Positions 32,671-41,761 of a DNA stretch of 64,000 bases are shown piece after piece. The number at the start of each line of letters is the position of its first letter. Within the stretch, counting starts at the first letter, position 1. The notes below the pieces were generated by a model that saw only the letters and a list, made by a program, of their open reading frames with translations, was not told where the DNA came from and made no database searches. The position numbers were made by a program, and so were the translations under genes. The DNA comes from Flavobacterium psychroterrae (GTDB taxonomy: Bacteria > Bacteroidota > Bacteroidia > Flavobacteriales > Flavobacteriaceae), in the NCBI RefSeq assembly GCF_018380615.1, contig NZ_JAGYVZ010000017.1, positions 1-64,000 of the forward strand, written 5' to 3'.

Positions 32671-33225
32671 TTACTTTAGTTTTTCGATTTTAATTTTCGA
32701 ATCATCAAAAAATAGTTCTCCATTTTCATTTATTCCCAGAGGAGATTTGGTTCTTAGTTTCCAGTCTTCTGTTTGTAATTCCGGAATTAAGGCTGAATGA
32801 ATTTTATCTGTGAATTTTTTCCGGGCTTTTTCTATGATTTCTTCCTCTAAGTTTGAAGTAGAATTTTTAAGAAGTGAAATTGAATTATCCGGGATGTTTA
32901 AAAGAAAAACTTGTGTTTTGTTATCAATTTTCTGAATGTCCAAAACCTTAAAATAAGCAATAGAATCTAAAAGAAAGTGACCGTTTTTTCCCGAATCAGG
33001 ATTGAACTTGGATATGTCTTTTGCATGAGCGCTTGCAATTAAATATCTAAAATTACCCGAAAGTCCGCCCCCAATTGAACTCATATCCGTAAAACCTCTT
33101 TCCTGAATTATTTGCCCAACTTTATAATTGGCAATTAATGCGTCAGAAAGATTAGTGTCTCTGTAAAATAATTTTAAACCTGAAAATGTTTCATTATAAA
33201 TCGATTTGATTCGGGCATTTTTCAT
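32671..33225 (-). CDS. Hypothetical protein, 184 aa
   Basis: This soluble alpha/beta protein starts MKNARIKSIYNETFSGLKLFYRD. It has no signal peptide or membrane segment. A Gly-rich patch TDMSSIGGGLSGNFRYLIASAHAKD (residues about 46-70) may form a loop. The N-terminal part is helical, the C-terminal 40 residues are charged with a beta hairpin (GINENGELFFDDSKIKIEKL). I do not recognise a family. It lies between the toxin-antitoxin pair and the M23 peptidase, 46 nt from the latter and on the same strand, so it may be its operon partner. Confidence 0.6.
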   Translation of the reverse strand: MKNARIKSIYNETFSGLKLFYRDTNLSDALIANYKVGQIIQERGFTDMSSIGGGLSGNFRYLIASAHAKDISKFNPDSGKNGHFLLDSIAYFKVLDIQKIDNKTQVFLLNIPDNSISLLKNSTSNLEEEIIEKARKKFTDKIHSALIPELQTEDWKLRTKSPLGINENGELFFDDSKIKIEKLK

Positions 33226-33271
33226 GTTCTCTTTTTATTTACTGAATATTTTATTTCTGATGAAAAATTGT

Positions 33272-34492
33272 TTACAAATTCCCAATACTATCCAATTCTC
33301 TTTTTAGAGGTTCCATTTGATTCATGAAACGCGTTTTGTCATTTCCTGTCAATGATTCTCCTGTAGGTAGATTCAGTCTAAGTGCATCAACCTGAATTCC
33401 GTTTTTCCAGAAACGATAACAAACGTGAGGTCCGGTTGCAAGTCCTGTGCTTCCTACTAATCCAATAGTTTGTCCTTGTGTAACACGTTGACCGCGACGT
33501 ACTAAAATTCTCGACATGTGTAAATATTGAGTAGAGTAGGTGCTGTTGTGTTTTACTTTTACAAAGTTTCCGTTTCCTGCTGTATATCCTGTTGCTTCAA
33601 CAATTCCGGATGCTGTTGTTGAAATTGGCGTTCCGGTTGGCGCAGCATAATCTGTTCCTTTGTGCGCTTTCCACGTATGTTGTACTGGATGAAATCTATT
33701 CATTGTAAATCGTGAAGTGATTCGGCTGAATTTGATTGGCGTTTTCAGAAAGAAGTTTTTTAGTGTTTTTCCTTCGTCATCATAATATTCTATTTTTCCT
33801 GACATGGTGTCTTTTTCAAATGGAAAAGCATAAACAATTTTACCTTTATATTCAAAAAAAGCGGCTTCAAGATCTTCAACACCGTCATACGTTTTCCCGT
33901 TGATGAAACGTTCCGTGAAAATTAATCCGTAACGATCTCCTTTTTTAAGTTTGAAGAAATCTATTGACCATGAAAAGACTTTAGTAATTCTGCTGGCAAG
34001 AGCTGCTTCTACACTTTCGTTTCCTAAAGTTTCAGACAATGAACTTTTTAAAACTCCGCCAATAATTTTGCGTTTAAGCGTAACGGGTTTTATTTTTTTA
34101 TAAGCTTTAGAAATACTGTCGCGAAAATCAATAACATAATAAGTCAACGCGTCCGGCTGATAAATGAAAACCTGAAGATTGTTTGTTTTATTTTTTGATC
34201 GAAGTAGAGTATAAGGTTTGTTGTACCGAATCGTTCTTACATTAAAAGAATCTTTTATTTGTTCAACGATGTCATAAACTTTTTTGTCTCCAATATTTTG
34301 ACTTTGGATGATAGATCCAAAAGAGTCTCCTTTTTTTATGGTGTCCTGAAGAACGTTAAAATCCGCATAATTAAATCCAAATTCTACTTTTTTAGTTTTT
34401 GGTTTAGTGATTTTAATTTCAACTTTTTCAGCGGTTTTATTACATGAAAATATTGAGAATGCTAAGATTATAAGTACGAATGCTTTTTTCAA
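33272..34492 (-). CDS. M23 family metallopeptidase (lipoprotein)
   Basis: The 406-residue cell-wall endopeptidase has a lipoprotein signal (MKKAFVLIILAFSIFSCNK, Cys17). An OapA-like/G5-like N-terminal half follows, then the LytM domain: RFHPVQHTWKAHKGTDYAAPTG carries the HxxxD zinc ligands, and TQYLHMSRI holds the later His. The first His of the usual HxH is Tyr here, a variant common in this family. It cleaves peptidoglycan cross-links in the periplasm. The hypothetical gene at 32671 follows 46 nt downstream. Confidence 0.92.
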   Translation of the reverse strand: MKKAFVLIILAFSIFSCNKTAEKVEIKITKPKTKKVEFGFNYADFNVLQDTIKKGDSFGSIIQSQNIGDKKVYDIVEQIKDSFNVRTIRYNKPYTLLRSKNKTNNLQVFIYQPDALTYYVIDFRDSISKAYKKIKPVTLKRKIIGGVLKSSLSETLGNESVEAALASRITKVFSWSIDFFKLKKGDRYGLIFTERFINGKTYDGVEDLEAAFFEYKGKIVYAFPFEKDTMSGKIEYYDDEGKTLKNFFLKTPIKFSRITSRFTMNRFHPVQHTWKAHKGTDYAAPTGTPISTTASGIVEATGYTAGNGNFVKVKHNSTYSTQYLHMSRILVRRGQRVTQGQTIGLVGSTGLATGPHVCYRFWKNGIQVDALRLNLPTGESLTGNDKTRFMNQMEPLKRELDSIGNL

Positions 34493-34513
34493 ACTTTAAA
34501 TTTTTTTAGGAAA

Positions 34514-35455
34514 TTAAGTGGTTGTTTCATTTCCCCAATTGGACAATTCATCTTCGGTCCACAATTTAGGAAAAAAGATGCGTCTTTGGTATTTTGGATG
34601 CATATATTTTTGCCAGTCACTTCCACCTGTAGCTTCCCCATTACCTTTTCCACTTTCTAAAATATATTTTCTTGCGGTATTTAAATGTTGCATAACCCAA
34701 GTGATATTCACTGTTTTATCATAGTGACGCATTGCCTGAATTAAGTCTTGATTCTGCTGATCTTCCACAGGTAATTGTGTGAATTTTTGCCAGATATTTT
34801 TATTTTTAAAAGTAGTAATTTGTCTTAAAAACTGATCTTTATACTTGTTTTCGAATTCCTGAAGTAAATATGATTTCGCTCCTGTGTGATAATCTTTTCC
34901 GGCAGCTTGCCAATATAAATGTTCAAAGCTGGTTTCTAAGTCAGTATTTTCGTCAAAATTTTCTTTATATCTGCGATCCGTTAAATTAATTACATCTGTC
35001 GAGGCAAATTCTATCAATCTATATTGTGCACTTTGAAAACCACTTGCAGGAGTTAACGTATTTCTAAATTTCATGTATTGATCAACCTCCATTCCGTTTT
35101 CCATAATGCTGAACGAATTTGTCAGCATATCAAAGTAACGGGTGATTCTTGATAATCTTTCACTAAAAAAATCTACCTGAATATTTTGCGTGTTGGCAAT
35201 TTGATCAATTTCCCATAAAATCATTTTAAAAATCAATTCATTTACCTGATGGTACATGATAAAAACCATTTCGTCAGGAAGTGTAGTACGCTGCGTTTGT
35301 AGGCTTAAAAGAGCGTCGGTTTGAATATAATCCCAATAAGTAATTGGTTTTGACCAAAGTAATCCTTCTAATTGAACATCAGTTTTTTGATTTATAGCTT
35401 GGAATTTAAGGTCAATTTCTTTTAAAATTGATTCTGAATGATCAGTAAGGTTCAT
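34514..35455 (-). CDS. kynA: Tryptophan 2,3-dioxygenase
   Basis: This heme enzyme opens the indole ring of tryptophan to give N-formylkynurenine, the first step of the kynurenine pathway. Family marks: ITYWDYIQTDALLSLQ, FIMYHQVNELIFKM, FDMLTNSFSIMENGM and FRNTLTPASGFQSAQYRLIEF. At 313 residues it is the usual bacterial length. It starts at the stop codon of the DUF3108 gene (one-base overlap), so the two are translated together. hppD and hmgA lie upstream on the same strand, giving an aromatic amino-acid breakdown neighbourhood. Confidence 0.93.
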   Translation of the reverse strand: MNLTDHSESILKEIDLKFQAINQKTDVQLEGLLWSKPITYWDYIQTDALLSLQTQRTTLPDEMVFIMYHQVNELIFKMILWEIDQIANTQNIQVDFFSERLSRITRYFDMLTNSFSIMENGMEVDQYMKFRNTLTPASGFQSAQYRLIEFASTDVINLTDRRYKENFDENTDLETSFEHLYWQAAGKDYHTGAKSYLLQEFENKYKDQFLRQITTFKNKNIWQKFTQLPVEDQQNQDLIQAMRHYDKTVNITWVMQHLNTARKYILESGKGNGEATGGSDWQKYMHPKYQRRIFFPKLWTEDELSNWGNETTT

Positions 35456-36225
35456 TATTTTTTTACTTTAAATGGATTTTTTAATCCTTTATATTCGTCG
35501 AGATCTGCTTTTAGTGATCCTACTGCAAGATCTGCTTTTATTCTAACCGGAACTTTATTGTCGTCATCTGTAATCCAGAGTGTTACACTTTCTTTTTCTT
35601 TAAATACACGACCGGTTTGTACCAAAGGTTTAAAAACCATTGTAGAAACGGTTCCAAATTTAGTTGTAATATCCTGACGACCTATATATTTTAACTTAAA
35701 TTTTGTGATTTCTTCATCAAAAAACATGTCAATAGTAATGGCGTCGCCAGATTTTAGTTTGTCAATATTAGGATGATTTCTTAAATAGTAAAAAGAAGAA
35801 ATAATGTCCTGAACATTATCTGTTAAAACGATTGTTTTTTCTGTTTTACGTTTGTAATCTTTTACTAAAACCCTGTTTTCGCTTTGATTAAAAAAACCTT
35901 CCTGATTTTTTGTGTAACCGCCTTCGTCGATTTTTCGAACATAACGATAAGGTTCTCCGGTTTGTTTGTCAAAATAACTTTCGTATAAATCTTCGACTTT
36001 AAAGAAAAATTTTGACATTCCGGTTGTATAACCTTTACCCACAGCATGAAACACTTTTTTATTGTTTATGGTGGCATCTTTTATTTCGAGTGTTGCGTAA
36101 CCGGCATTTACAATTCCGTAATGAATTCGGAATTTGAAGTATTCTCCAATATCGAAAGCGTCTTCTTTAAAAGTATCGAAACTAAGTGTCGTGAGAATTA
36201 ATATGATGAGGATTAACTTTTTCAT
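35455..36225 (-). CDS. DUF3108 domain exported protein
   Basis: I choose the ATG at 36225 (MKKLILIILILTTLSFDTFKED), giving 256 residues with a clear signal peptide; the longer frame to 36267 adds a non-protein-like start. The rest is the beta-rich DUF3108 domain (FKFRIHYGIVNAGYATLEI, VKDYKRKTEKTIVLTDNVQDIISSFYYLRN, MVFKPLVQTGRVF), common in Bacteroidota and probably periplasmic. The function is unknown. Its stop overlaps the tryptophan dioxygenase start by one base. Confidence 0.85.
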   Translation of the reverse strand: MKKLILIILILTTLSFDTFKEDAFDIGEYFKFRIHYGIVNAGYATLEIKDATINNKKVFHAVGKGYTTGMSKFFFKVEDLYESYFDKQTGEPYRYVRKIDEGGYTKNQEGFFNQSENRVLVKDYKRKTEKTIVLTDNVQDIISSFYYLRNHPNIDKLKSGDAITIDMFFDEEITKFKLKYIGRQDITTKFGTVSTMVFKPLVQTGRVFKEKESVTLWITDDDNKVPVRIKADLAVGSLKADLDEYKGLKNPFKVKK

Positions 36226-36294
36226 AGTACAATATTTACATTTCATTATAAAGATAAAGAAATGCAAATTCTATTCCAAATGTACCAAAACAAA

Positions 36295-36324
36295 AAAACT
36301 CAGTCAAGGAATGACTGAGTTTTT
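36295..36324 (-). terminator. Intrinsic terminator downstream of hppD
   Basis: AAAACTCAGTCA pairs with TGACTGAGTTTTT around an AGGAA loop and has T/A runs on both sides. It separates hppD from the DUF3108 gene. Confidence 0.75.
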
Positions 36325-36524
36325 ATGCTATTAACTAACCAAAAAACTATAAATTATGAAATTTATATCAATTCAGAAGGAAACCACCCCTTCTTGATTT
36401 GCGAGTGCAAAGATAGATAGAAAGTTCAAAAAACAAATAGCAAAAGGCAAGTTTAACATATCATTTGCATTAAAAGCATGGTTTTATCGAGAATATGTTA
36501 ATATAATGCAAAAATAATGCGGTT

Positions 36525-37685
36525 TTATAATGTACCTCTCAATTCTTGTTCTCTTTCAATTGACTCAAAAAGGGCTTTAAAGTTCCCTGCACCGAATCCT
36601 TTCGCTCCCATTCTTTGAATAATTTCGAAAAATAAGGTTGGTCTGTCCTGAACTGGCTTGGTAAATATTTGTAACAAATAACCATCTTCATCTGCATCGA
36701 CCATGATGGCTAATTTTTCAATTTCGCTTAAATCTTCTTTCATCATGTCCATATGAACGCCTAATCTTTCAGGAATTGCCTGGTAATAGGTGTGAGGCGG
36801 AGCAGATAAAAACTCAACTCCTCTGGATTTTAAGTCAGATACAGTTTTAATAATATCATCTGTTGCAATTGCAATATGTTGGATTCCGGGTCCGCCGTAG
36901 AAGTCTAAATATTCTTCGATTTGTGATTTTTTCTTTCCTTCGGCTGGTTCGTTGATTGGGAATTTAATTCTTCCGTTTCCATTTGACATTACTTTACTCA
37001 TCAATGCCGAATATTCAGTATTGATTTGTTTGTCATCAAAAGACAGGAAATTTACAAATCCCATAACATCTTCGTAGAATTTTACCCAGGTGTTCATTTC
37101 GTTCCAACCTACATTTCCAACCATGTGGTCAATATATTTTAAACCGGTTGGTTCAGGATTGTAATCTGATTTCCATTCTTTATAACCGGGCAGGAAAACA
37201 CCGTTATAGTTTTTTCTTTCCACAAAAATATGCACTGTTTCTCCGTAAGTATAAATTCCTGAACGAACTACTTCACCAAATTCGTCTGATTCAACTGTTG
37301 GTTCCATAAACGAACGCGCGCCACGTTTTATAGTTTCTTCATAAGCGCTTCTGGCATCTTCAACCCAAAGTGCAGCAACTTTTACGCCATCGCCATGTTT
37401 CTGAAGATGTGCATGAATTGGCGAATCTTGTGTTAAAGGCGTTGTTAAAACAATTCTGATTTTGTCTTGTTTCAAAACATAAGAAGCTTTGTCTCTAACT
37501 CCGGTTTCCAATCCTGCATAAGCTAATGACTGATATCCGAAAGCTGTCTTATAATAATGCGCAGATTGTTTTGCATTTCCTACGTAGAATTCTACGTAAT
37601 CTGTTCCTAATAATGGAAGGAAATCTTGAGCTCCTTCAAAGATTTTTTCTAATCCGTATTCTACTGATTTTACTTCTTTTGACAT
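36525..37685 (-). CDS. hppD: 4-hydroxyphenylpyruvate dioxygenase
   Basis: HppD converts 4-hydroxyphenylpyruvate to homogentisate in tyrosine breakdown. It has two vicinal-oxygen-chelate domains. The iron ligands lie in LKYIDHMVGNVG (His), GPGIQHIAIATDDI (His) and TLFFEIIQRMGAKGFGAGNF (Glu, with the conserved C-terminal helix). At 386 residues it is full length. hmgA, which takes the next step, lies 230 nt upstream on the same strand. The final enzyme fumarylacetoacetase is not in the window. Confidence 0.97.
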   Translation of the reverse strand: MSKEVKSVEYGLEKIFEGAQDFLPLLGTDYVEFYVGNAKQSAHYYKTAFGYQSLAYAGLETGVRDKASYVLKQDKIRIVLTTPLTQDSPIHAHLQKHGDGVKVAALWVEDARSAYEETIKRGARSFMEPTVESDEFGEVVRSGIYTYGETVHIFVERKNYNGVFLPGYKEWKSDYNPEPTGLKYIDHMVGNVGWNEMNTWVKFYEDVMGFVNFLSFDDKQINTEYSALMSKVMSNGNGRIKFPINEPAEGKKKSQIEEYLDFYGGPGIQHIAIATDDIIKTVSDLKSRGVEFLSAPPHTYYQAIPERLGVHMDMMKEDLSEIEKLAIMVDADEDGYLLQIFTKPVQDRPTLFFEIIQRMGAKGFGAGNFKALFESIEREQELRGTL

Positions 37686-37754
37686 GATGTTTATTTGTTT
37701 AATCGGCTATTCGTTAATTTGGAAAAACCGAAGTGTTGATTTTAAAATTTGTTT

Positions 37755-37908
37755 TTACCGCAGAGAGCACAAAGTTTTTTTTATCAATAAGAGTTTGTAA
37801 AAAAACACAAAGATCACAAAGCTTTGCGAACTTGTTTTGATAAAAACTTCACCAGAAAATCTTTGTGAACTTTGCGTAAGATCCTTTGCGGACTTTGCGG
37901 TTAAATCG
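37755..37908. repeat. Inverted repeat of CACAAAG / CTTTGCG words
   Basis: ACCGCAGAGAGCACAAAG, ACACAAAGATCACAAAG on the left pair with CTTTGTGAACTTTGCG and CTTTGCGGACTTTGCGGT on the right. The element fills the hmgA-hppD gap. Confidence 0.7.
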
Positions 37909-37915
37909 ATTCTGA

Positions 37916-39073
37916 TTATTCAGTCCAGGACTTGTAGTACTTTCCATCATCAAGTCCCATCGCTTCCTCCGTAACCATAAGTGGTCTGAAAGTATCAACC
38001 ATAACGGCTAATTCACCAGTTTCTCTATGACCAATACTGCGTTCCATTGCTCCAGGCGCGGGACCATGCGGAATTCCTTTTGGATGTAAAGTGATATGAC
38101 CCTGCTCGATATTATTACGGCTCATAAAATCGCCATCAACATAATATAAAACTTCGTCAGAATCTATATTGCTGTGATTGTATGGCGCCGGAACTGCTTT
38201 TGGGTGATAATCATAAAGTCTCGGGCAGAATGAACAAACGACAAAAGTTGCCGTTTCAAAAGTTTGATGTACCGGAGGCGGTTGGTGAACACGTCCGGTG
38301 ATAGGTTCGAAATTATGAATCGAGAATCCGTATGGGAAATTGTAACCGTCCCAGCCCACAACATCAAAAGGATGTGTGGCATAAACTACTTCGTGAATCA
38401 TGCCTTCTTTTTTGATTTTAATCAAAAAATCACCTTTTTCGTCATGTGTTTCCAATTCATTAGGCAAAATAAAATCACGTTCGCAAAATGGCGAATGTTC
38501 TAAATGCTGACCTGATTGGTTTTTATAACGTTTTGGAGTGTAAAAAGGAGAATGTGATTCGACATAAAAAAGTCGGTTTTCTTCGGTTTCAAATTCTATT
38601 TGATATATAATACCCCTTGGAATAATTAGGTAATCGCCATATTCAAAAGGAATATTTCCTAACATGGTTCTTAATTTTCCTTTTCCTTTATGGATGAAAA
38701 GCATTTCATCAGCATCGGCATTTTTATAGAAATATTTTGTCAGAGATTCTTTTGGAGCTGCTAATCCTATAACGCAATCTTTATTGACTAACATGGCTTT
38801 GCGGCTGTCAAGAAAATCATTTTCAGGTTTTAATTCGAAACCTTTAAAAAGTAATGATTTTATGTTTTTTCCAATTGCAATTTTCGGTTCAACCGAATAG
38901 GAATTTAAAATTTCTTTAACCTGAGTGGGTCTGTGAACATGGTATGATAATGACGAATGTCCGTGGAAACCTTCGGTACCAAATAATTGTTCGTAATAGA
39001 AACCTCCGTTAGGTTTTTCGAATTGGGTATGTCTTTTTTGAGGAAAGTCTCCGAGTTTGTGATATAATGGCAT
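37916..39073 (-). CDS. hmgA: Homogentisate 1,2-dioxygenase
   Basis: The enzyme opens the homogentisate ring to maleylacetoacetate. It is a cupin-fold iron protein. Recognisable parts are LFGTEGFHGHSSLSYH, the middle FIHKGKGKLRTMLGNI and FEYGDYLIIPRG, and the C-terminal metal region FCPRLYDYHPKAVPAPYNHSN, SDEVLYYVDG and LHPKGIPHGPAPGA. At 385 residues it is the shorter Bacteroidota form (mammalian about 445). It is co-directional with hppD. Confidence 0.94.
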   Translation of the reverse strand: MPLYHKLGDFPQKRHTQFEKPNGGFYYEQLFGTEGFHGHSSLSYHVHRPTQVKEILNSYSVEPKIAIGKNIKSLLFKGFELKPENDFLDSRKAMLVNKDCVIGLAAPKESLTKYFYKNADADEMLFIHKGKGKLRTMLGNIPFEYGDYLIIPRGIIYQIEFETEENRLFYVESHSPFYTPKRYKNQSGQHLEHSPFCERDFILPNELETHDEKGDFLIKIKKEGMIHEVVYATHPFDVVGWDGYNFPYGFSIHNFEPITGRVHQPPPVHQTFETATFVVCSFCPRLYDYHPKAVPAPYNHSNIDSDEVLYYVDGDFMSRNNIEQGHITLHPKGIPHGPAPGAMERSIGHRETGELAVMVDTFRPLMVTEEAMGLDDGKYYKSWTE

Positions 39074-39370
39074 GGCTTTTCAATTAGATAATTTGTAAAT
39101 TAGATAATTCGAAAAATTTGAATTGTGGGAACAGACAATCAGATCAATGTTATAATTGACTAATTATCTCAATTCGGTAGTTTTATTCAGGATTTCTCTT
39201 GATAAGGAATTGAAGATACTCTAATAAACCTGTCCATTTTGTTTTCATTATAACAAATGTCGTAATTATTATTGATTTAAATTATATATTATATCAATTA
39301 TTAACGTTAAAAAATGAAATATTTTTTTAGTATAAAATTACTAAGATTTTCATCGATTCAAATATTTCTA

Positions 39371-41752
39371 TCAGAATTGAAATCCAATACTAAACCAGGT
39401 ATAACTTTTTGAAGTTTCCGGCGACCATGATTGTTTGACTTCGATTGGACCAATAATAGTTTCTAAACCATATCCTACGGCATATCCGGAATATTTAGGC
39501 ATTGAAATCCAGTCAACAGTCGTGAAAATGTCATCACCTAAATTGGCAAAGTTTGCTGTAATGTTAACGTGGTTCTTTTTGAAAAGTTCATAATCTAAAG
39601 TAATAGCCGATTTTATAAAACTGTTTCCGGCAATGCTTAGAAAATCATATCCATAAAAATAATTGAAGTTGTTTATTCGGCTATAGCCAAAACCTCCCAG
39701 TATAAAATCAAAAAACGGTACACTATCACTGCCAATATTAAATCCTGCATCAGCTCCAATTTTAATAGTAGCTTTTCTAAATAAAGTTCGGGCAAAAGCA
39801 ATCTCAGCTTTTGCAATTGAAAAAGGCTTGAATTGTTTTGTATAATCGGATGATGCCATATACGTTTGAAGATCTCCGGAAAAATACAATCCTGAATGTG
39901 GAAAACTTTTATTGTCAAAAGAATCATATTTTAAGTAGCCAAAAAGACTGAAATAATTACTTTTTTCTATAATGTTTTCACTATTAGAAAGTGTAGGTGA
40001 ATTTATTTTCAGGTATTTATATTCAAAACCTCCACCCATCAAAAACTTTTGGACAAAAATGGTTTGAAAATACGCTTGGTTTGTAAGATCTAAAAAGTCT
40101 ACATTGATCAAATTTACATTTGGATTTTCAATGGTCAAATTGCTAATGCTTGTTGTAACATTACGATTAAATTGATTTAATCTGGAACGAAATCCAAAGC
40201 TGATGTTAAATCCATTTTCGACATAATAGTTAAAATCATATCTAAAATTATCGCCTAAAATAATATCTAATGAGGTAATATCATTTTTTAGGAATGTTTT
40301 TTTATGAGTTAGATTTAATAAAATTCCGCTTTTATAAAGTCCATCATAATGTAAACCAAGTTTTAAATACGTTTGTGTCGGATTTTCTCGTAATACTAAA
40401 TCAAGATTATCTTTTTCGCCGTCTGGTTGTAAACAATAAGATATAGTGCTAAAGTTTTGAGTCGCATTCAGGTTATTGATTCCTGTTTTTAAATCATCAT
40501 AAGTAATAGTGCTTCCGGGTTTAAAACGGAGTTTTCCACGGATATATTCCCTTGTGAAGTTGTCTAGTTTTTCACTGTTGATTTTGTTTATTTCAATGGT
40601 GTCAGTTACAACTTTTAGTTTTGGTTTTTTATAAAAAGTGTCGTCGTTGACTAATGTTTTAATTTTTTCGTAAACGGCAAAAGCGGCTTCTTCCCCTTTT
40701 CTAATAATTTGTTCGCCTTTGTCAAATGAAATGACTCCATAATCACGAATGTCCGGTTTGATATAAACATCAGTATCTTTTATTTTGTCTTTCATTTTAT
40801 CAATCGACTGTAAATTGGTAATCTGAACCAATATTCTGGTCGCGTTTTTCAGGTTTTTTCGTTTCATTAAATCATCTTGTACATCAACACCAATAATAAT
40901 ATCGGCACCAAGATTACGAACTTCTTTTATAGGATAATTATTGACAACACCGCCATCGACTAATAAATTGCCGTCAATTTCAACGGGAGTAAATAACGAC
41001 GGAAATGCAGCGCTCGCCATCATTGCCTGAACTAAATTGCCTTTGTTTAATAAAACTTCTTCGCCGGTTTCAATGTTGGTACCAATACATAAAAACGGAG
41101 TTGGAAGTTTGTTGAAGTCGCGTACATGGCGCACATTTCTGATAAGACCGCTTAATAAATTATAATTGTACATTCCTTTTGAAAGCGCTTCCGGAATTCC
41201 AACTTTGAAATTACTAAAGGGTAAAACGATCGCATATAATTCGTCATTTTTTTTACCGTAAAAGTTTTTTGAAGATCGCGGAATATAATCATTAATAAGT
41301 TCGTCAAAATTAGTTCTTTTGAAAATAGAATCAATTTGAGATGCATTGTAGCCCGATGCATAAAGTCCGCCAATGATTGAACCCATACTGGTTCCGCCAA
41401 TATAATCGATTTTGATTCCGGCTTCTTCAAGAACTTTCAAAACGCCAATGTGCGCAAATCCTTTTGCTCCGCCGCCAGATAAAACTAAACCTATTTTGGG
41501 TCTTCGGGCTTCGGCTTGTTTTTGTTTTTCGGTGGTTTCCTGTGAAAATGATTTTTGTGAACTGAAAAATAAAAGCGTGAAAATTACCAACTGTACGGTC
41601 TTGGTTCCGATAGCTATCGGAATGGAAAACTGCGAGAGAAAAAGCGATATTTTTCCCCGTAAAAAAAGAGCGACTTTAGAAGCTCCTTTTTTTATAGTAG
41701 AAAAAAATCGTTTTGACCGAGTATTTGAAATGGACAGCTGTTTTTGGCGCAT
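39371..41752 (-). CDS. Patatin-like phospholipase with BamA-type barrel
   Basis: The 793-residue protein fuses a patatin lipase (about 75-290) to a POTRA-like linker and an Omp85/BamA-type barrel ending in Phe (TWFSIGFQF), as in PlpD-type autotransporters. The catalytic dyad is GTSMG and DGGVVNNYP, with the oxyanion motif GGGAKGFAHIG. It is expected at the outer membrane with the lipase domain exported. The first 50 residues before the signal peptide (LVIFTLLFFSSQKSFSQ) are unusual: their DNA contains a terminator-like hairpin (41661-41693) and an 18-bp palindrome (41605-41622). The true start may therefore be internal or non-ATG. The annotated ATG is 9 nt after the uvrC stop. Confidence 0.9.
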   Translation of the reverse strand: MRQKQLSISNTRSKRFFSTIKKGASKVALFLRGKISLFLSQFSIPIAIGTKTVQLVIFTLLFFSSQKSFSQETTEKQKQAEARRPKIGLVLSGGGAKGFAHIGVLKVLEEAGIKIDYIGGTSMGSIIGGLYASGYNASQIDSIFKRTNFDELINDYIPRSSKNFYGKKNDELYAIVLPFSNFKVGIPEALSKGMYNYNLLSGLIRNVRHVRDFNKLPTPFLCIGTNIETGEEVLLNKGNLVQAMMASAAFPSLFTPVEIDGNLLVDGGVVNNYPIKEVRNLGADIIIGVDVQDDLMKRKNLKNATRILVQITNLQSIDKMKDKIKDTDVYIKPDIRDYGVISFDKGEQIIRKGEEAAFAVYEKIKTLVNDDTFYKKPKLKVVTDTIEINKINSEKLDNFTREYIRGKLRFKPGSTITYDDLKTGINNLNATQNFSTISYCLQPDGEKDNLDLVLRENPTQTYLKLGLHYDGLYKSGILLNLTHKKTFLKNDITSLDIILGDNFRYDFNYYVENGFNISFGFRSRLNQFNRNVTTSISNLTIENPNVNLINVDFLDLTNQAYFQTIFVQKFLMGGGFEYKYLKINSPTLSNSENIIEKSNYFSLFGYLKYDSFDNKSFPHSGLYFSGDLQTYMASSDYTKQFKPFSIAKAEIAFARTLFRKATIKIGADAGFNIGSDSVPFFDFILGGFGYSRINNFNYFYGYDFLSIAGNSFIKSAITLDYELFKKNHVNITANFANLGDDIFTTVDWISMPKYSGYAVGYGLETIIGPIEVKQSWSPETSKSYTWFSIGFQF
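41605..41622. repeat. 18-bp perfect palindrome in patatin-gene 5' region
   Basis: TTCCGATAGCTATCGGAA is a perfect palindrome, encoding IPIAIG in the annotated reading frame just before the signal peptide. I recall GATAGCTATC-centred palindromes as common in Flavobacterium genomes. Confidence 0.7.
41661..41693 (-). terminator. Terminator-like hairpin between uvrC and the patatin signal peptide
   Basis: A7-GAGC, ten bases, GCTC then C and T7: a stem with A/T runs on both sides inside the presumed first 30 codons of the patatin gene. It could attenuate read-through from uvrC. Confidence 0.5.
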
Positions 41753-41761
41753 AAAAAATAA

